Below are positions 54,936 to 64,000 of a stretch of 64,000 nt of DNA, in pieces. The position numbers and the translations under genes are program-made. Position 1 is the first letter of the stretch. Each line of letters opens with the position of its first letter. The DNA is from Lutimonas halocynthiae (GTDB lineage: Bacteria > Bacteroidota > Bacteroidia > Flavobacteriales > Flavobacteriaceae), in contig NZ_JAUFQO010000016.1 of assembly GCF_030409835.1 (NCBI RefSeq), positions 966,263 through 1,030,262 of the forward strand. The letters are read 5' to 3'. The notes under the pieces are model-generated. The model was not told the origin of the DNA. It did no database searches and worked only from the letters and a program-made list of their open reading frames with translations.

Positions 54936-56063
54936 TTGAAAAAAAATCTTCGAATTAACTTACTATTCTTATTCCTTTTTGTTGCCACGCCTCTTTTTGC
55001 ACAGGATGTCACAACGATTACTGCCAATAGTGACGATATCAGTGATAATTTAGACTTGGAGGCGGTTGCCTCAATTTTTGGTGATTCTAAAGATCTAGAA
55101 GATTTTGAAAAACGCTTAAATGATCCCAAGACGCAAATATCAAATCTCGATCTCAACAACGATGGAGAAGTTGATTATTTACGCGTAATGGAAACGTCAG
55201 AAAATAATGTGCATAGCATTTCTATTCAAGCGGTTATTGGAAAGGATCAATATCAGGAGGTTGCCGTGATTGATGTTCAAAAAGATTCTAAAGGGAGCAC
55301 TCAGGTTCAGGTTGTGGGTAATGTCGACATGTATGGCCCTAATTATTATATTACGCCATACTATCCTGTGGTGCCTGTTTTCTTTACACTTTTTTGGGTT
55401 GCTGCCTACAGACCCTGGTATTCGCCTTGGTATTGGGGCTATCACCCACCTTATTTCAGACCTTGGCCTCCTATTTCGCCATATCGCTACCGTACAAATG
55501 TGCATGTACATGTCAACATCAACAACACCTATAACAGAAATAATGTTAGAATAAACAACAGGACAAATATCAACACAAGAGATAATTCCTATTTTAAAAA
55601 TAACCCGGATAAATCATTTAATAAACGAAATCCTGGTGTGAGCAACAGAAGTGAATTATCTAAGGATAGAAAATCCAGACCTGCAAATAGAGGCGTCAAT
55701 AATGACAAAGGATACAAATCAAGTGGAAGACCTGTACAAAAGCCAAATAATAAACCAAGCACAAGGCCCAGTTCTAAGCCAAGTAACAAACCTAGCACAA
55801 GGCCCAGTTCTAAGCCAAGTAACAAACCTAGCACAAGACCTGGGTCTAAACCAAGCACAAGACCTTCTTATACCAGGCCAAATACCAAACCTTCTGCTAA
55901 ACCAAGCACAAGGCCAAGTAGCAGACCCTCAAATACAAGACCAAGCAGCAGGCCTTCAAATTCCAGACCTAGCAGTAGGCCTTCAAATTCCAGACCAAGC
56001 GCAAGACCATCGTCAAGTAGAAAACCTGCTTCACGATCGAGCCATACGCGAACAAGACATTAA
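54936..56063 (+). CDS. Exported protein with Ser/Pro/Arg/Lys-rich C-terminal repeats
   Basis: The 375-residue protein appears to start at TTG, since no ATG gives the full Sec signal 'KKNLRINLLFLFLFVATPLFAQ'. Residues about 25-130 form a small acidic domain with 'LDLNNDGEVDYLRV', like an EF-hand-type loop. A Trp/Tyr/Pro-rich hydrophobic section (about 135-175, 'RPWYSPWYWGYHPPYFRPWPP') follows, then an Asn-rich stretch and a very basic tail (about 240-375) of KPSTRPSS-type repeats. The tail could bind cell-wall polymers or surface polysaccharide. I do not recognise a named family; related proteins occur in flavobacteria. It is followed by an MscS gene on the same strand. Confidence 0.78.
   Translation: MKKNLRINLLFLFLFVATPLFAQDVTTITANSDDISDNLDLEAVASIFGDSKDLEDFEKRLNDPKTQISNLDLNNDGEVDYLRVMETSENNVHSISIQAVIGKDQYQEVAVIDVQKDSKGSTQVQVVGNVDMYGPNYYITPYYPVVPVFFTLFWVAAYRPWYSPWYWGYHPPYFRPWPPISPYRYRTNVHVHVNINNTYNRNNVRINNRTNINTRDNSYFKNNPDKSFNKRNPGVSNRSELSKDRKSRPANRGVNNDKGYKSSGRPVQKPNNKPSTRPSSKPSNKPSTRPSSKPSNKPSTRPGSKPSTRPSYTRPNTKPSAKPSTRPSSRPSNTRPSSRPSNSRPSSRPSNSRPSARPSSSRKPASRSSHTRTRH
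55758..55829 (+). repeat. Two perfect tandem copies of a 36-base coding repeat
   Basis: The unit encodes STRPSSKPSNKP and is present twice without change (55758-55793, 55794-55829), within a longer degenerate run of Ser-Arg-Pro/Lys-Pro codons to about 56000. Such repeats vary in copy number by slippage. Confidence 0.85.
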
Positions 56064-56085
56064 TAAATATTTCAAATAATAAACT

Positions 56086-56895
56086 ATGGACATGAACAAT
56101 TTACTCGATGAATTTAACAATATAATATACACCTATGGTCCTAAACTTTTAGGGGCCATTGCCGTACTGATTATTGGTAATTATATAATCAAAATAATGC
56201 TAAATTCTTTTTCTAAAATGCTTGATAAGAAAAAGACTGACTCCTCATTGAAACCTTTCTTATTAAGTCTGGTAAGAATCCTTTTAAAAACGATGCTGGT
56301 CATTAGCGTATTGGGTATGCTTGGTGTACAAATGACTTCGTTTATAGCTGTTTTAGGAGCCGCGGGTCTTGCCGTTGGGATGGCTTTATCAGGTACCCTT
56401 CAGAATTTTGCTGGAGGTGTAATCATCTTGTTGTTTAAGCCTTTTAAAGTAGGTGATTATATAAATGCTCAGGGACATTCAGGGATAGTTAAAGAGATTC
56501 AGATTTTCAATACTATTTTACTTGAACTTGATAACAAGACGGTCATTATACCTAACGGTCCACTTTCAACTGGGTCAATGGTCAATTACTCAACTGAACC
56601 TACACGTCGAGTTGATTTTACATTTGGAATAGCTTATGGAGACAGTGTTGATAAAGCAAGAAAGATCCTATTTCAACTATTCAAAGAGGATAAAAGAATT
56701 CTAACTGATCCAGCTTCTTTTGTTGGTTTATCAGAAATGGCTGATAGCTCTGTTAACCTAACAGCACGTGCATGGGTAAAAGGCGAAGATTACTGGGATG
56801 TTTTCTTTGATATCAACGAAAAGACTTATAATGCATTTAATGCTGAAGGAATCAGTATTCCTTTTCCACAGATGGATGTTCATTTACAAAAATAG
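56086..56895 (+). CDS. Small-conductance mechanosensitive channel (MscS family)
   Basis: The 269-residue protein has three membrane helices; the pore-lining TM3 'AVLGAAGLAVGMALSGTLQNFAGGVIILLFKPFKVGDYI' is nearly canonical for MscS, followed by the beta domain and the C-terminal cage. It releases solutes upon osmotic downshock. Length agrees with E. coli MscS (286). Confidence 0.95.
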   Translation: MDMNNLLDEFNNIIYTYGPKLLGAIAVLIIGNYIIKIMLNSFSKMLDKKKTDSSLKPFLLSLVRILLKTMLVISVLGMLGVQMTSFIAVLGAAGLAVGMALSGTLQNFAGGVIILLFKPFKVGDYINAQGHSGIVKEIQIFNTILLELDNKTVIIPNGPLSTGSMVNYSTEPTRRVDFTFGIAYGDSVDKARKILFQLFKEDKRILTDPASFVGLSEMADSSVNLTARAWVKGEDYWDVFFDINEKTYNAFNAEGISIPFPQMDVHLQK

Positions 56896-56928
56896 ACAGA
56901 AAAGCAAATAGCCTTTCTAATTACATTA

Positions 56929-58134
56929 TTATAAATCCTTTATAATTTCATCCGCAATGGCCATACATGCCGTTGCGGCTGGTGAAGGAGCGTTGATGAC
57001 ATGAGTAACTCCATTGTTTTTAACGATTTTAAAGTCATCTATCATTTGACCTTGAATTCCCACAGCCTGAGCCCGAACACCTGAACGAGTAGCGATTACA
57101 TCTTTCTCAGTAATAGAAGGCATCATGCGTTGTAATTCTTTTACAAAAAGTTTCTTTGAAAAAGCCCTCCTGTATTCTTCAATTCCCTTTGACCAATTTT
57201 TTGCAAATAACCTTAAAGTTCCCTTGTAAGAAAGCGCCTCAATACTATCTTTTAAACTAAAGCTTGTTTTACGATAGCCTTCTCTTTTAAAAGTAAAAAC
57301 AGCATTTGGACCACACTCTACCTTGCCGCCAACCATTGGTGTATAATGGACACCTAAAAACGGGTACTTAGGATCAGGAACCGGATATATTAAATTTTTA
57401 ACCTTATGCTTTGCGTGTTCGAGTAATTCATAGTAATCTCCTCTGAACCCAACTATTCTCATATCCAGCTTGATCCCATCTAATTTGGCCAACCTATCCG
57501 AAAACAGACCTCCACATATAATAAGTTTATCAGTTGAAATTACTTGATTGTCAGTTTTAATGATAATTTTCTGGCTCATTCTTTGGATACTATTTACCTT
57601 TTCTCCCAGAAAAAGTCGATTTTTTGGATGCTTTTTTAATACCAGGTCAATGAATTTTTTGACTACCGCAACATAATCTATGATACCCGCACTTGGCACC
57701 CAAATACCTTTTAAACCTTTTATGAATGGTTCTCTAACTTCAATTTCAGCAGCATCTATCAATTGAATCCCAGGCGTTTTATTTTGTAGTCCTTTTTCAA
57801 ATATTGCTTCCAAAATAGCTATTTCTGACTTGTTCGTGGCTACAATAACTTTTCCACAAATCTGATGTTCGATATTATGTGATTTGGAAAATGTAACAAG
57901 TTGTTCTCTTCCAATTCTGCAATTTTCAGCTTTTCGCGAGCCTGGTGTATAATAAATACCTGAATGAATAACGCCAGAATTTCTTCCTGTTTGATGCTTA
58001 CCTAATTCCATCTCCTTTTCAATAATCCCTATCCTTTTATCAGGAAACTTTAGAGACAGTTTATAGGCTGTAGCCGAACCCACTATTCCACCTCCGATCA
58101 CAACATAATCAAAAGTTTGAGCTGGATTCATCAT
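56929..58134 (-). CDS. lhgO: L-2-hydroxyglutarate oxidase/dehydrogenase LhgO
   Basis: The 401-residue FAD enzyme has 'DYVVIGGGIVGSATAYKLS' at the N-terminus and 'GRNSGVIHSGIYYTPGSRKAENC', the signature of L-2-hydroxyglutarate dehydrogenases within the DAO family, plus 'RSGVRAQAVGIQG' near the C-terminus. It oxidises L-2-hydroxyglutarate, a side product of central metabolism, to 2-oxoglutarate and passes electrons to the respiratory chain. It overlaps the upstream transporter gene by ATGA. Confidence 0.93.
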   Translation of the reverse strand: MMNPAQTFDYVVIGGGIVGSATAYKLSLKFPDKRIGIIEKEMELGKHQTGRNSGVIHSGIYYTPGSRKAENCRIGREQLVTFSKSHNIEHQICGKVIVATNKSEIAILEAIFEKGLQNKTPGIQLIDAAEIEVREPFIKGLKGIWVPSAGIIDYVAVVKKFIDLVLKKHPKNRLFLGEKVNSIQRMSQKIIIKTDNQVISTDKLIICGGLFSDRLAKLDGIKLDMRIVGFRGDYYELLEHAKHKVKNLIYPVPDPKYPFLGVHYTPMVGGKVECGPNAVFTFKREGYRKTSFSLKDSIEALSYKGTLRLFAKNWSKGIEEYRRAFSKKLFVKELQRMMPSITEKDVIATRSGVRAQAVGIQGQMIDDFKIVKNNGVTHVINAPSPAATACMAIADEIIKDL

Positions 58135-59435
58135 CTGACATATTTTGTTTTTTTCATAAAACTAAGAACAATAAAACTGGCAACAAAAAAGACGCATAAG
58201 AGTAAAATTGATAACCTCATTGAATCAGTAATCGCAACAGCTAAACCAAAAATAAAGGTTCCCCAAACAATGGCGATTTTTTCGGTCACATCAAAAAAAC
58301 TGAAATAGGTAGTAGGATCTTCAGTATTTTCTGGAAGTAATTTTGAATAGGTTGATCGCGAAAGGGTTTGAATGGCTCCTAATACCAAACCAATAAAACC
58401 ACTAATTATATAAAATTTTAATTGGACATTAGGGTCGTCCTTATCCAAATAATAGGCACTTAAACTTGCGAGAGTCCAAATGACAATTGTTATTTTTAGG
58501 GTAGTGATATTCCCTATTTTTTTAGACAAATTTGAAAACAAATAGGCACCGGCTATCCCTACAAGCTGTATGACTATTATTGTTAAAATCAAACTACTGG
58601 TTGAAAGCCCAATTTCTGATTTACCATATATGGTAGCCAGAAGAATAATAGACTGGACACCCACGCTATAAAGAAAAAAGGAAGTCAAAAAGTTTAATAG
58701 CACTGGCTGATCTTTTAACTCATTCACAACTTTTTTTAATTCCTGAAAACCTTTAAAAATATAATTTTTTTTCTCCTTTTTAACACGAATTGAATCTGGT
58801 AATCTATTAAATGTAATCTGAGAAAAACCCATCCACCAAACACCTACAGTAAGAAAGGATATTCTAGGTGCCATACTTGCATCTGTAATACCATACCATT
58901 CTGGCTTCATCACCATGGTCAAATTAAAAATCAAAAGAATTACGGAGCCTATATAACCATAAATAAAACCTAGGGCACTCACTTGATCCTGTTGATCACT
59001 ATAAGCCACTTCAGGTAAATAAGCGTTGTAGAAAACAAGGCTCCCCCAAAACCCAACACTGGCAAATATTGAAAACAAAATACCAATCCAAAGCGTTTCT
59101 ATTCCATCGAAAAAATACAAACTCATAACACTTATAGATCCAAAATAGCAGAAAAACTGCATATAGGATTTCTTATTTCCAACATAATCTGCTATTCCAG
59201 AAAGAAGCGGTGAAATAAAAGCAACAATCAAAAATGAAAAAGACAATGCATAAGTATACAAAGTTGTATTATTGATTTGCATTCCTAAAAACTGAACCAT
59301 TCCAGTTTCAGATTGGGTAACCGTTTCATAATAAATTGGGAAAACAGCGGTACTGATTACAAGGGAGTACACTGAATTGGCCCAATCATAAAACGCCCAA
59401 CCATGGGTTAGTTTTTTATCTCCTTTTTGGAGCAT
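58131..59435 (-). CDS. MFS transporter of the UMF1/Atg22-like family
   Basis: The 434-residue protein has about twelve membrane helices and opens with 'THGWAFYDWANSVYSLVISTAVFPIYYE', the signature of the UMF1 (vacuole effluxer Atg22-like) family, with 'GAIQTLSRSTYSKLLPE' in the C-terminal half. Relatives in fungi export amino acids from the vacuole; bacterial substrates are unknown. Coupling with lhgO might hint at an organic acid substrate, but this is speculative. Confidence 0.92.
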   Translation of the reverse strand: MLQKGDKKLTHGWAFYDWANSVYSLVISTAVFPIYYETVTQSETGMVQFLGMQINNTTLYTYALSFSFLIVAFISPLLSGIADYVGNKKSYMQFFCYFGSISVMSLYFFDGIETLWIGILFSIFASVGFWGSLVFYNAYLPEVAYSDQQDQVSALGFIYGYIGSVILLIFNLTMVMKPEWYGITDASMAPRISFLTVGVWWMGFSQITFNRLPDSIRVKKEKKNYIFKGFQELKKVVNELKDQPVLLNFLTSFFLYSVGVQSIILLATIYGKSEIGLSTSSLILTIIVIQLVGIAGAYLFSNLSKKIGNITTLKITIVIWTLASLSAYYLDKDDPNVQLKFYIISGFIGLVLGAIQTLSRSTYSKLLPENTEDPTTYFSFFDVTEKIAIVWGTFIFGLAVAITDSMRLSILLLCVFFVASFIVLSFMKKTKYVR

Positions 59436-59638
59436 AGTTAAGGTGGTTATAATTAACGAACGACAATGTACAATTTTTTATCTTTTTTTTACTTACCAAA
59501 TATTAAAATGCCAATTTTATTTCACCTTTAAATTCGTTAGATTTGTGTTCCTTGAAAAGTATATAGCAGAATTATTTACTTTGCGTTTCTCGAATTACAA
59601 ATAAGATTTAAAATATTATAAATCAATAAACTACAACC

Positions 59639-60505
59639 TTGTCAAAGAAGAAAAAACCATTAAAGAATCATAATTCCCTTGTAATTCCCAGACCGTTCAT
59701 TGCATTAGGCAAGGCAATTCAATTTTTCTCTACAGATTTAGCTACTCAATATGTGGCAAAACTATTCTCAACTCCGGTAAAAGTGACTATTCCAGATAGA
59801 GAATTAACAATGAGAAATAGTGCCAAGAATGAGACATTGAGATTGCCACATTGTGAAAAAGACATCAATGTATATGTTTATGGCTATTCAAAAGTGAAGG
59901 TATTGATGGTGCATGGCTGGGCCGGGCGTGGAACACAACTTTACCAAATTGCCGATAAAGTTCTGGAGAACAGGATGATGGTCATAAGCTTTGATGCGCC
60001 TGCCCATGGCCTATCTAAAGGCAAAAGGACGCATATGCTTGAATTCTTAGAGTCCATTAAAGAAATAGATAAAAAATATGGGCCTTTTGATGCTGCGATT
60101 GGGCACTCATTTGGAGCGATGTCATTGATCAATGCTGTTGCAGATGGATTGAAGGTGAATAAGTTAGTGGCTATTGGAGCAGACAATTCGATTCCTCGTA
60201 TATTTCAGTATTTTGTTGAAAAAATGGAGCTTAAGCCAATTATCTCAAAAAAGCTCCAAGCGATAACTGAACAAAAATTTCACGGAAATTTAGATAGTTT
60301 AACTTCTGAACATAAGGCGCTTAAAATAAATATCCCCACTTTGGTAATTCATGATAGCGATGACAAATATGTAAATGTAAGTAGTGCCGTTTCTATTCGT
60401 CAAAATCTTAAAAAAGGTGAATTACTCATTACAAACGGATTGGGTCATCACAAAATTTTTAAAAACAGATTCGTGATACAAAGAATAATAGATTTTATCA
60501 AATGA
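59639..60505 (+). CDS. Alpha/beta hydrolase
   Basis: The 288-residue protein, read from a TTG start (no ATG near), has the oxyanion segment 'VHGWAGRGTQ', the nucleophile elbow 'GHSFGAMS', an acid in 'VIHDSDDKYV' and a late His in 'NGLGHHKIF'. It is an ester- or amide-cleaving enzyme of unknown substrate. The stop overlaps the msrB start by ATGA. A -7 box TAGATTTG is at 59538-59545. Confidence 0.9.
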   Translation: MSKKKKPLKNHNSLVIPRPFIALGKAIQFFSTDLATQYVAKLFSTPVKVTIPDRELTMRNSAKNETLRLPHCEKDINVYVYGYSKVKVLMVHGWAGRGTQLYQIADKVLENRMMVISFDAPAHGLSKGKRTHMLEFLESIKEIDKKYGPFDAAIGHSFGAMSLINAVADGLKVNKLVAIGADNSIPRIFQYFVEKMELKPIISKKLQAITEQKFHGNLDSLTSEHKALKINIPTLVIHDSDDKYVNVSSAVSIRQNLKKGELLITNGLGHHKIFKNRFVIQRIIDFIK

Positions 60506-60972
60506 AAACATTAACACTACTATGCCTGATTTTACTAAGCCCGGTGATCTCAGCACAAGAAAACACAACTATGAAGAAAAAAGTTAACAAAACAGAAGAG
60601 GAATGGAAACAAGTATTGACTCCTGAACAGTATTATGTATTGAGAGAAAAAGGAACTGATCGCCCTGGAGATGGCGGTTATACGAAACACTTTGAAAAGG
60701 GAACTTATCATTGTGCGGCTTGCGATGCACAGTTATTTGTTTCAGGAAGCAAATACGAATCTCATTGTGGCTGGCCTTCTTTTGATGATGCCATTGAAGG
60801 GTCTGTTGAATATGTTGTGGATAAAACACATGGTATGATAAGAACCGAAATAATATGTACCAACTGCGACGGACATCTTGGACACATTTTTGATGACGGA
60901 CCTGCTGACACTACTGGAAAACGATACTGCGTTAATACGACCTCAATCAGATTTGAAAAATCAAAAATGTAA
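60502..60972 (+). CDS. msrB: Exported peptide-methionine (R)-S-oxide reductase MsrB
   Basis: The 156-residue protein starts with a Sec signal ('LLCLILLSPVISAQ') and then the MsrB domain: zinc ligands 'CAAC' and 'CTNC', 'ESHCGWPSFDDAI', and catalytic Cys in 'GKRYCVNTTSIRF'. It repairs R-methionine sulfoxide, here in the periplasm. Translation is coupled to the hydrolase gene upstream. Confidence 0.95.
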   Translation: MKTLTLLCLILLSPVISAQENTTMKKKVNKTEEEWKQVLTPEQYYVLREKGTDRPGDGGYTKHFEKGTYHCAACDAQLFVSGSKYESHCGWPSFDDAIEGSVEYVVDKTHGMIRTEIICTNCDGHLGHIFDDGPADTTGKRYCVNTTSIRFEKSKM

Positions 60973-61017
60973 ATAATTATACAAGCTTTTCTTTATAAAA
61001 TCTTGCTTGTAATTTCT

Positions 61018-61025
61018 TATCTTTG
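61018..61025 (+). promoter_or_regulatory. -7 box TATCTTTG of the ffh promoter
   Basis: TATCTTTG fits TAnnTTTG and lies 42 bases before the ATG at 61068. It overlaps the first codon of a longer frame at 61023, which rules that start out. Confidence 0.6.
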
Positions 61026-61067
61026 CCTGCTGTAAATAGCAGGATATTATATAATCTGATAAGAAAT

Positions 61068-62396
61068 ATGTTCAATAATTTAAGTGATAAATTAGATAAG
61101 GCGTTTCATGTACTAAAAGGTCATGGAAGTATAACCGAGATCAATGTAGCAGAGACTTTAAAAGAAGTCAGGCGGGCGCTGTTAGACGCCGATGTTAACT
61201 TTAAAATTGCCAAAACTTTTACAAGTACTGTGAAAGAGAAGGCTTTAGGCCAGGATGTTTTAACTACACTTAACCCAGGTCAATTGATGGTCAAGATCGT
61301 AAAAGACGAATTGACCGAATTAATGGGTGGAGATACGGTAGGCTTAAACCTTAAAGGATCCCCTACTGTCATATTAATGTCTGGATTGCAAGGTTCGGGT
61401 AAAACCACTTTTTCAGGAAAATTAGCCAACTATTTAAAGACTAAAAAGACTAAAAATGTCTTATTAGTAGGTTGTGATGTATACCGACCTGCTGCGATCA
61501 ATCAATTAAAAGTTGTTGGAGATCAGGTTGGCGTTGAAGTATATGCCGAAGAAGGTAATATGAACCCGGTTCAAATTGCCGAGAATGCTGTTAAGCACGC
61601 TAAAGCAAATGGTAAAAATGTAGTCATCATTGATACTGCAGGTCGATTGGCCGTAGATGAAGAGATGATGACTGAAATTTCAAACATTCATAAAGCTGTT
61701 TCACCTGAAGAAACACTTTTCGTTGTCGATTCGATGACAGGTCAAGATGCTGTGAATACCGCCAAATCATTTAATGATGTCTTAAACTTTGATGGAGTTA
61801 TATTGACAAAACTAGATGGTGACACAAGAGGTGGGGCAGCTCTTTCTATTAAATCTGTTGTTAATAAACCAATAAAATTTATCGGTACAGGTGAAAAAAT
61901 GGAGGCTATAGATGTCTTTCACCCTGACCGTATGGCGGAGCGTATTTTAGGTATGGGAGATGTTGTTTCCCTTGTTGAACGCGCCCAAGAACAGTATGAT
62001 GAGGAAGAAGCCAGAAGAATTCAAAAGAAGATCGCCAAAAATCAATTTGGCTTTGATGACTTCTTAAAGCAAATTCAGCAAATCAAGAAGATGGGTAACA
62101 TGAAGGATCTTGTTGGTATGATTCCGGGAGCTGGAAAAATGATGAAAGACGTTGATATTGACGATGATGCCTTTAAAGGGATTGAAGCAATTATTCATTC
62201 TATGACGCCCGACGAAAGAAGTACTCCTGCCATGATCAATGCAAGTAGAAAAAAGAGAATAGCCAAAGGGTCCGGAACTAATGTTCAGGAAGTGAATCAA
62301 CTGATGAAACAGTTCAATCAGATGAGCAAAATGATGAAAATGATGCAAGGTGGTGGTGGCAAAAAAATGATGCAAATGATGAAGGGAATGCAATAA
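61068..62396 (+). CDS. ffh: Signal recognition particle protein Ffh
   Basis: The 442-residue GTPase has an N domain, the G domain with 'LQGSGKTTFSGKLA', 'DTAGR' and 'TKLDGDTRGGA', and a Met-rich M domain ('QMSKMMKMMQGGGGKKMMQMMKGMQ' style end) that binds SRP RNA and signal sequences. It directs membrane proteins to the Sec translocon through FtsY. The start at 'FNNLSDKLDKAF' matches homologues. Confidence 0.97.
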   Translation: MFNNLSDKLDKAFHVLKGHGSITEINVAETLKEVRRALLDADVNFKIAKTFTSTVKEKALGQDVLTTLNPGQLMVKIVKDELTELMGGDTVGLNLKGSPTVILMSGLQGSGKTTFSGKLANYLKTKKTKNVLLVGCDVYRPAAINQLKVVGDQVGVEVYAEEGNMNPVQIAENAVKHAKANGKNVVIIDTAGRLAVDEEMMTEISNIHKAVSPEETLFVVDSMTGQDAVNTAKSFNDVLNFDGVILTKLDGDTRGGAALSIKSVVNKPIKFIGTGEKMEAIDVFHPDRMAERILGMGDVVSLVERAQEQYDEEEARRIQKKIAKNQFGFDDFLKQIQQIKKMGNMKDLVGMIPGAGKMMKDVDIDDDAFKGIEAIIHSMTPDERSTPAMINASRKKRIAKGSGTNVQEVNQLMKQFNQMSKMMKMMQGGGGKKMMQMMKGMQ

Positions 62397-62466
62397 TGCA
62401 ACTTCTTCACTGCACTCGTTTGATATTTTATTAAAAAAATTATACGTAATCTTAATTCTTTAGCAC

Positions 62467-63342
62467 ATGACTATTCTAGACGGCAAAAAAACCTCTGACA
62501 ATATAAAAGATGAAATTGCTATAGCTGTTCAAAAGCGCAAAGAAGCCGGATTAAAAATTCCTCATTTAGCGGCAATCATCGTTGGAAGCGATGGTGCCAG
62601 CATGACTTATGTAAGTAGTAAAGTGAAATCATGTCAGAAAGTTGGTTTCAATTCAACACTAATCGACCTTCCAGAAGATACAACCGAAGAGCAATTGCTT
62701 CATGAAATTCAAGATCTTAATAAAGATCCTGACATCGATGGTTTTATAGTGCAATTACCTTTGCCCAAACAGATAGATGAACAAAAGGTATTGATGGCAG
62801 TAAATCCTGGAAAAGATGTTGACGGTTTTCATCCTGTAAATGTTGGTAAAATGGCATTAGATCTTCCTTCCTTTTTACCTGCCACGCCTTATGGTATTCT
62901 TGAATTATTAGACAGGTATAATGTTGAAACTTCCGGGAAAAACGTGGTTGTGATAGGAAGAAGTCATATCGTAGGAAGACCGATGAGTATTCTGCTAAGT
63001 CAAAAAAGAAAAGTCGGGAATGCTACGGTTACGATTGCGCATAGTCGAACTAAAGATTTAGCTTCTATCACTAAAAAAGCAGATATTGTTGTGGCTGCCC
63101 TTGGTATTGCCGAGTTCTTAACCGGAGACATGGTAAAAGAAGGCGCCACCATTATTGATGTTGGTATTACGCGGGTTAAGGATGATTCGAAAAAAAGAGG
63201 GTATCGATTGGCTGGGGATGTTGACTTTGAATCTGTCAGTAAAAAAGCTGCCTTTATTACACCTGTACCGGGTGGTGTAGGACCAATGACTATTGCGATG
63301 TTGTTGAAAAACACCTTATTGGCTTGTGAAAACAGAGACTAA
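62467..63342 (+). CDS. folD: Methylenetetrahydrofolate dehydrogenase/cyclohydrolase FolD
   Basis: The 291-residue bifunctional enzyme interconverts 5,10-methylene-, methenyl- and 10-formyl-tetrahydrofolate. '[17 protein letters not shown]' holds the catalytic Tyr and Lys, '[15 protein letters not shown]' and '[14 protein letters not shown]' are folate-binding segments, '[16 protein letters not shown]' binds NADP, and '[15 protein letters not shown]' closes the domain. Length and motifs are normal. Confidence 0.97.
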   Translation: MTILDGKKTSDNIKDEIAIAVQKRKEAGLKIPHLAAIIVGSDGASMTYVSSKVKSCQKVGFNSTLIDLPEDTTEEQLLHEIQDLNKDPDIDGFIVQLPLPKQIDEQKVLMAVNPGKDVDGFHPVNVGKMALDLPSFLPATPYGILELLDRYNVETSGKNVVVIGRSHIVGRPMSILLSQKRKVGNATVTIAHSRTKDLASITKKADIVVAALGIAEFLTGDMVKEGATIIDVGITRVKDDSKKRGYRLAGDVDFESVSKKAAFITPVPGGVGPMTIAMLLKNTLLACENRD

Positions 63343-63427
63343 AACTTTGCTTTCATTTCAACAAGACATTCATTTTAATGCTTCTTACTAATTCCTGAAT
63401 TTCAGGTATTTTCTATAATTTATCAAT

Positions 63428-63790
63428 TTATTGGTCTTCCCTATTGGCTCGATCTAGTTCAAAAGGCGGGTCGCAAATGGCAATATATTCGCAAGCTGCA
63501 TCAAAAGGATTTGAATATTGCACTCTTGTTCCTTTTAAGATTTTAATGGATTCTCCTGCTGCTAAAATAATTTCCTCATCATCGATGATAAATTTCTTTT
63601 TCCCTTTAATGATATAAGTGTATTCATCAAAATCAGGAGTTTGAAAGGGCTCAGACCATCCTGGTGGCGCAATCATATGCGCCAAACTGATTGTAGCGTT
63701 GATACTTGCTTGCCCAAAATGTTCTTCTATGAGTTTACCATCACTTGTTGGCACTACAAACGGATTTCGCTGAACCTTATATTTTTTCAT
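63428..63790 (-). CDS. Small single-domain cupin protein
   Basis: The 120-residue protein has one cupin barrel with 'PGWSEPFQTPDFDEYTYIIKGKKKFIIDDEEIILAAGESIKI', but the metal-binding histidines of cupin motif 1 are replaced (EPFQTPDFDE), so it may lack metal. Function unknown. Its start overlaps the end of the preceding flavin-type protein gene by 14 bases. Confidence 0.82.
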   Translation of the reverse strand: MKKYKVQRNPFVVPTSDGKLIEEHFGQASINATISLAHMIAPPGWSEPFQTPDFDEYTYIIKGKKKFIIDDEEIILAAGESIKILKGTRVQYSNPFDAACEYIAICDPPFELDRANREDQ

Positions 63791-64000
63791 TTTGAATATT
63801 TAAAACGCTGTCTGGCAAATTAATTCCTTCCTTTAATAAAGGGTCTGGAATCGCCAACCCGTAGTTTCTTTCAATAGGAACTAAACCTGCCCATATATCA
63901 AGCTCATAGTCTTTTTTATCATCTCCAACTCCCTCATTTCTGATCTTTGCCGATCCTTCAATAATTTTGAGTTTTAAAACTTTAGTCACATTGAGTTCCT
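63777..64000 (-). CDS. Pyridoxamine 5'-phosphate oxidase-family protein, C-terminal part (cut by right edge)
   Basis: The frame is open to the window end; the GTG at 63989 is internal. The visible 74 residues, 'VTKVLKLKIIEGSAKIRNEG', 'YELDIWAGLVPIERNYGLAIPDPLL', resemble the C-terminal portion of FMN-binding split-barrel proteins of the PNPOx-like group. The catalytic and flavin-binding parts are outside the window, so the family call is moderate. Confidence 0.65.
   Translation of the reverse strand, partial: ELNVTKVLKLKIIEGSAKIRNEGVGDDKKDYELDIWAGLVPIERNYGLAIPDPLLKEGINLPDSVLNIQNEKI

Noticed and set aside
55197-55858. Long minus-strand and shifted frames over the repeat-rich exported protein gene
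   Set aside because: They are mirror products of the low-complexity KPSTRPSS coding repeats and have no start context or homology of their own.
62064-62393. His/Leu-rich minus-strand frame in ffh
   Set aside because: It is the shadow of the Met-rich M domain of Ffh.

Overview
The window is a 64 kb AT-rich chromosomal segment from a bacterium of the phylum Bacteroidota, most likely a marine-type member of the Flavobacteriia. The evidence is the Bacteroidota form of TamB next to tsaD, promoters with TAnnTTTG -7 boxes and no consistent Shine-Dalgarno sequence, a long-form GAPDH, a 408-residue NADP-dependent isocitrate dehydrogenase of the eukaryote-like type, and many lipoproteins and small families typical of flavobacteria. 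No tRNA, rRNA, insertion sequence, phage gene or CRISPR array was seen.

Layout. 0-10.7 kb: tamB (cut by the left edge), tsaD, a PLP-enzyme pair that probably makes cysteate and condenses it with an acyl chain (sulfonolipid/capnine pathway), a prolyl oligopeptidase, ybaB, a YhhN membrane protein and a 12-haem cytochrome c. 10.9-26.6 kb: a sulfur-metabolism island in three operons plus its probable regulator. Operon 1 encodes a PsrABC-type molybdenum oxidoreductase, two half-size YeeE/YedE sulfur transporters and two membrane-anchored rhodanese-fold proteins that lack the active-site cysteine but end in Pro-Glu-Gly-Gly-Cys. Operon 2 encodes two secreted tandem rhodaneses and a porin. A Crp/Fnr regulator follows. 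Operon 3, beyond ligA, encodes a sulfide:quinone oxidoreductase-like flavoprotein, a DUF1641 protein, a TusE/DsrC-like protein and a DsrE-family protein. 26.6-32.6 kb: a tripartite RND efflux operon. 32.6-64 kb: mostly housekeeping genes (GAPDH, HtrA, dapF, mltG, dnaA, ribD, prmC, trmD, rplS, icd, mscS, lhgO, msrB, ffh, folD) with membrane proteins, and a 1.16 kb gene-free stretch (46.92-48.08 kb) holding repeats and terminators.

How the genes work together. All four promoters of the sulfur island (psr operon, rhodanese operon, crp gene, sqr operon) carry a Crp/Fnr-type half-site pair, (T/C)ATGA-N6-TC, followed after exactly 21 bp by a TAnnTTT(G/A) -7 box. This places the site near -41, the usual position for activation by this family. 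I infer one sulfur regulon run by the Crp/Fnr protein at 20.9-21.5 kb. In the model, the porin and secreted rhodaneses handle sulfane sulfur outside the inner membrane, PsrABC exchanges electrons between a sulfur compound and quinone, YeeE/YedE proteins move sulfur through the membrane, the PEGGC tails may carry persulfide between them, and SQR, DsrE and TusE handle sulfide and persulfide at the membrane and in the cytoplasm. The direction of electron flow and the real substrate cannot be read from sequence.
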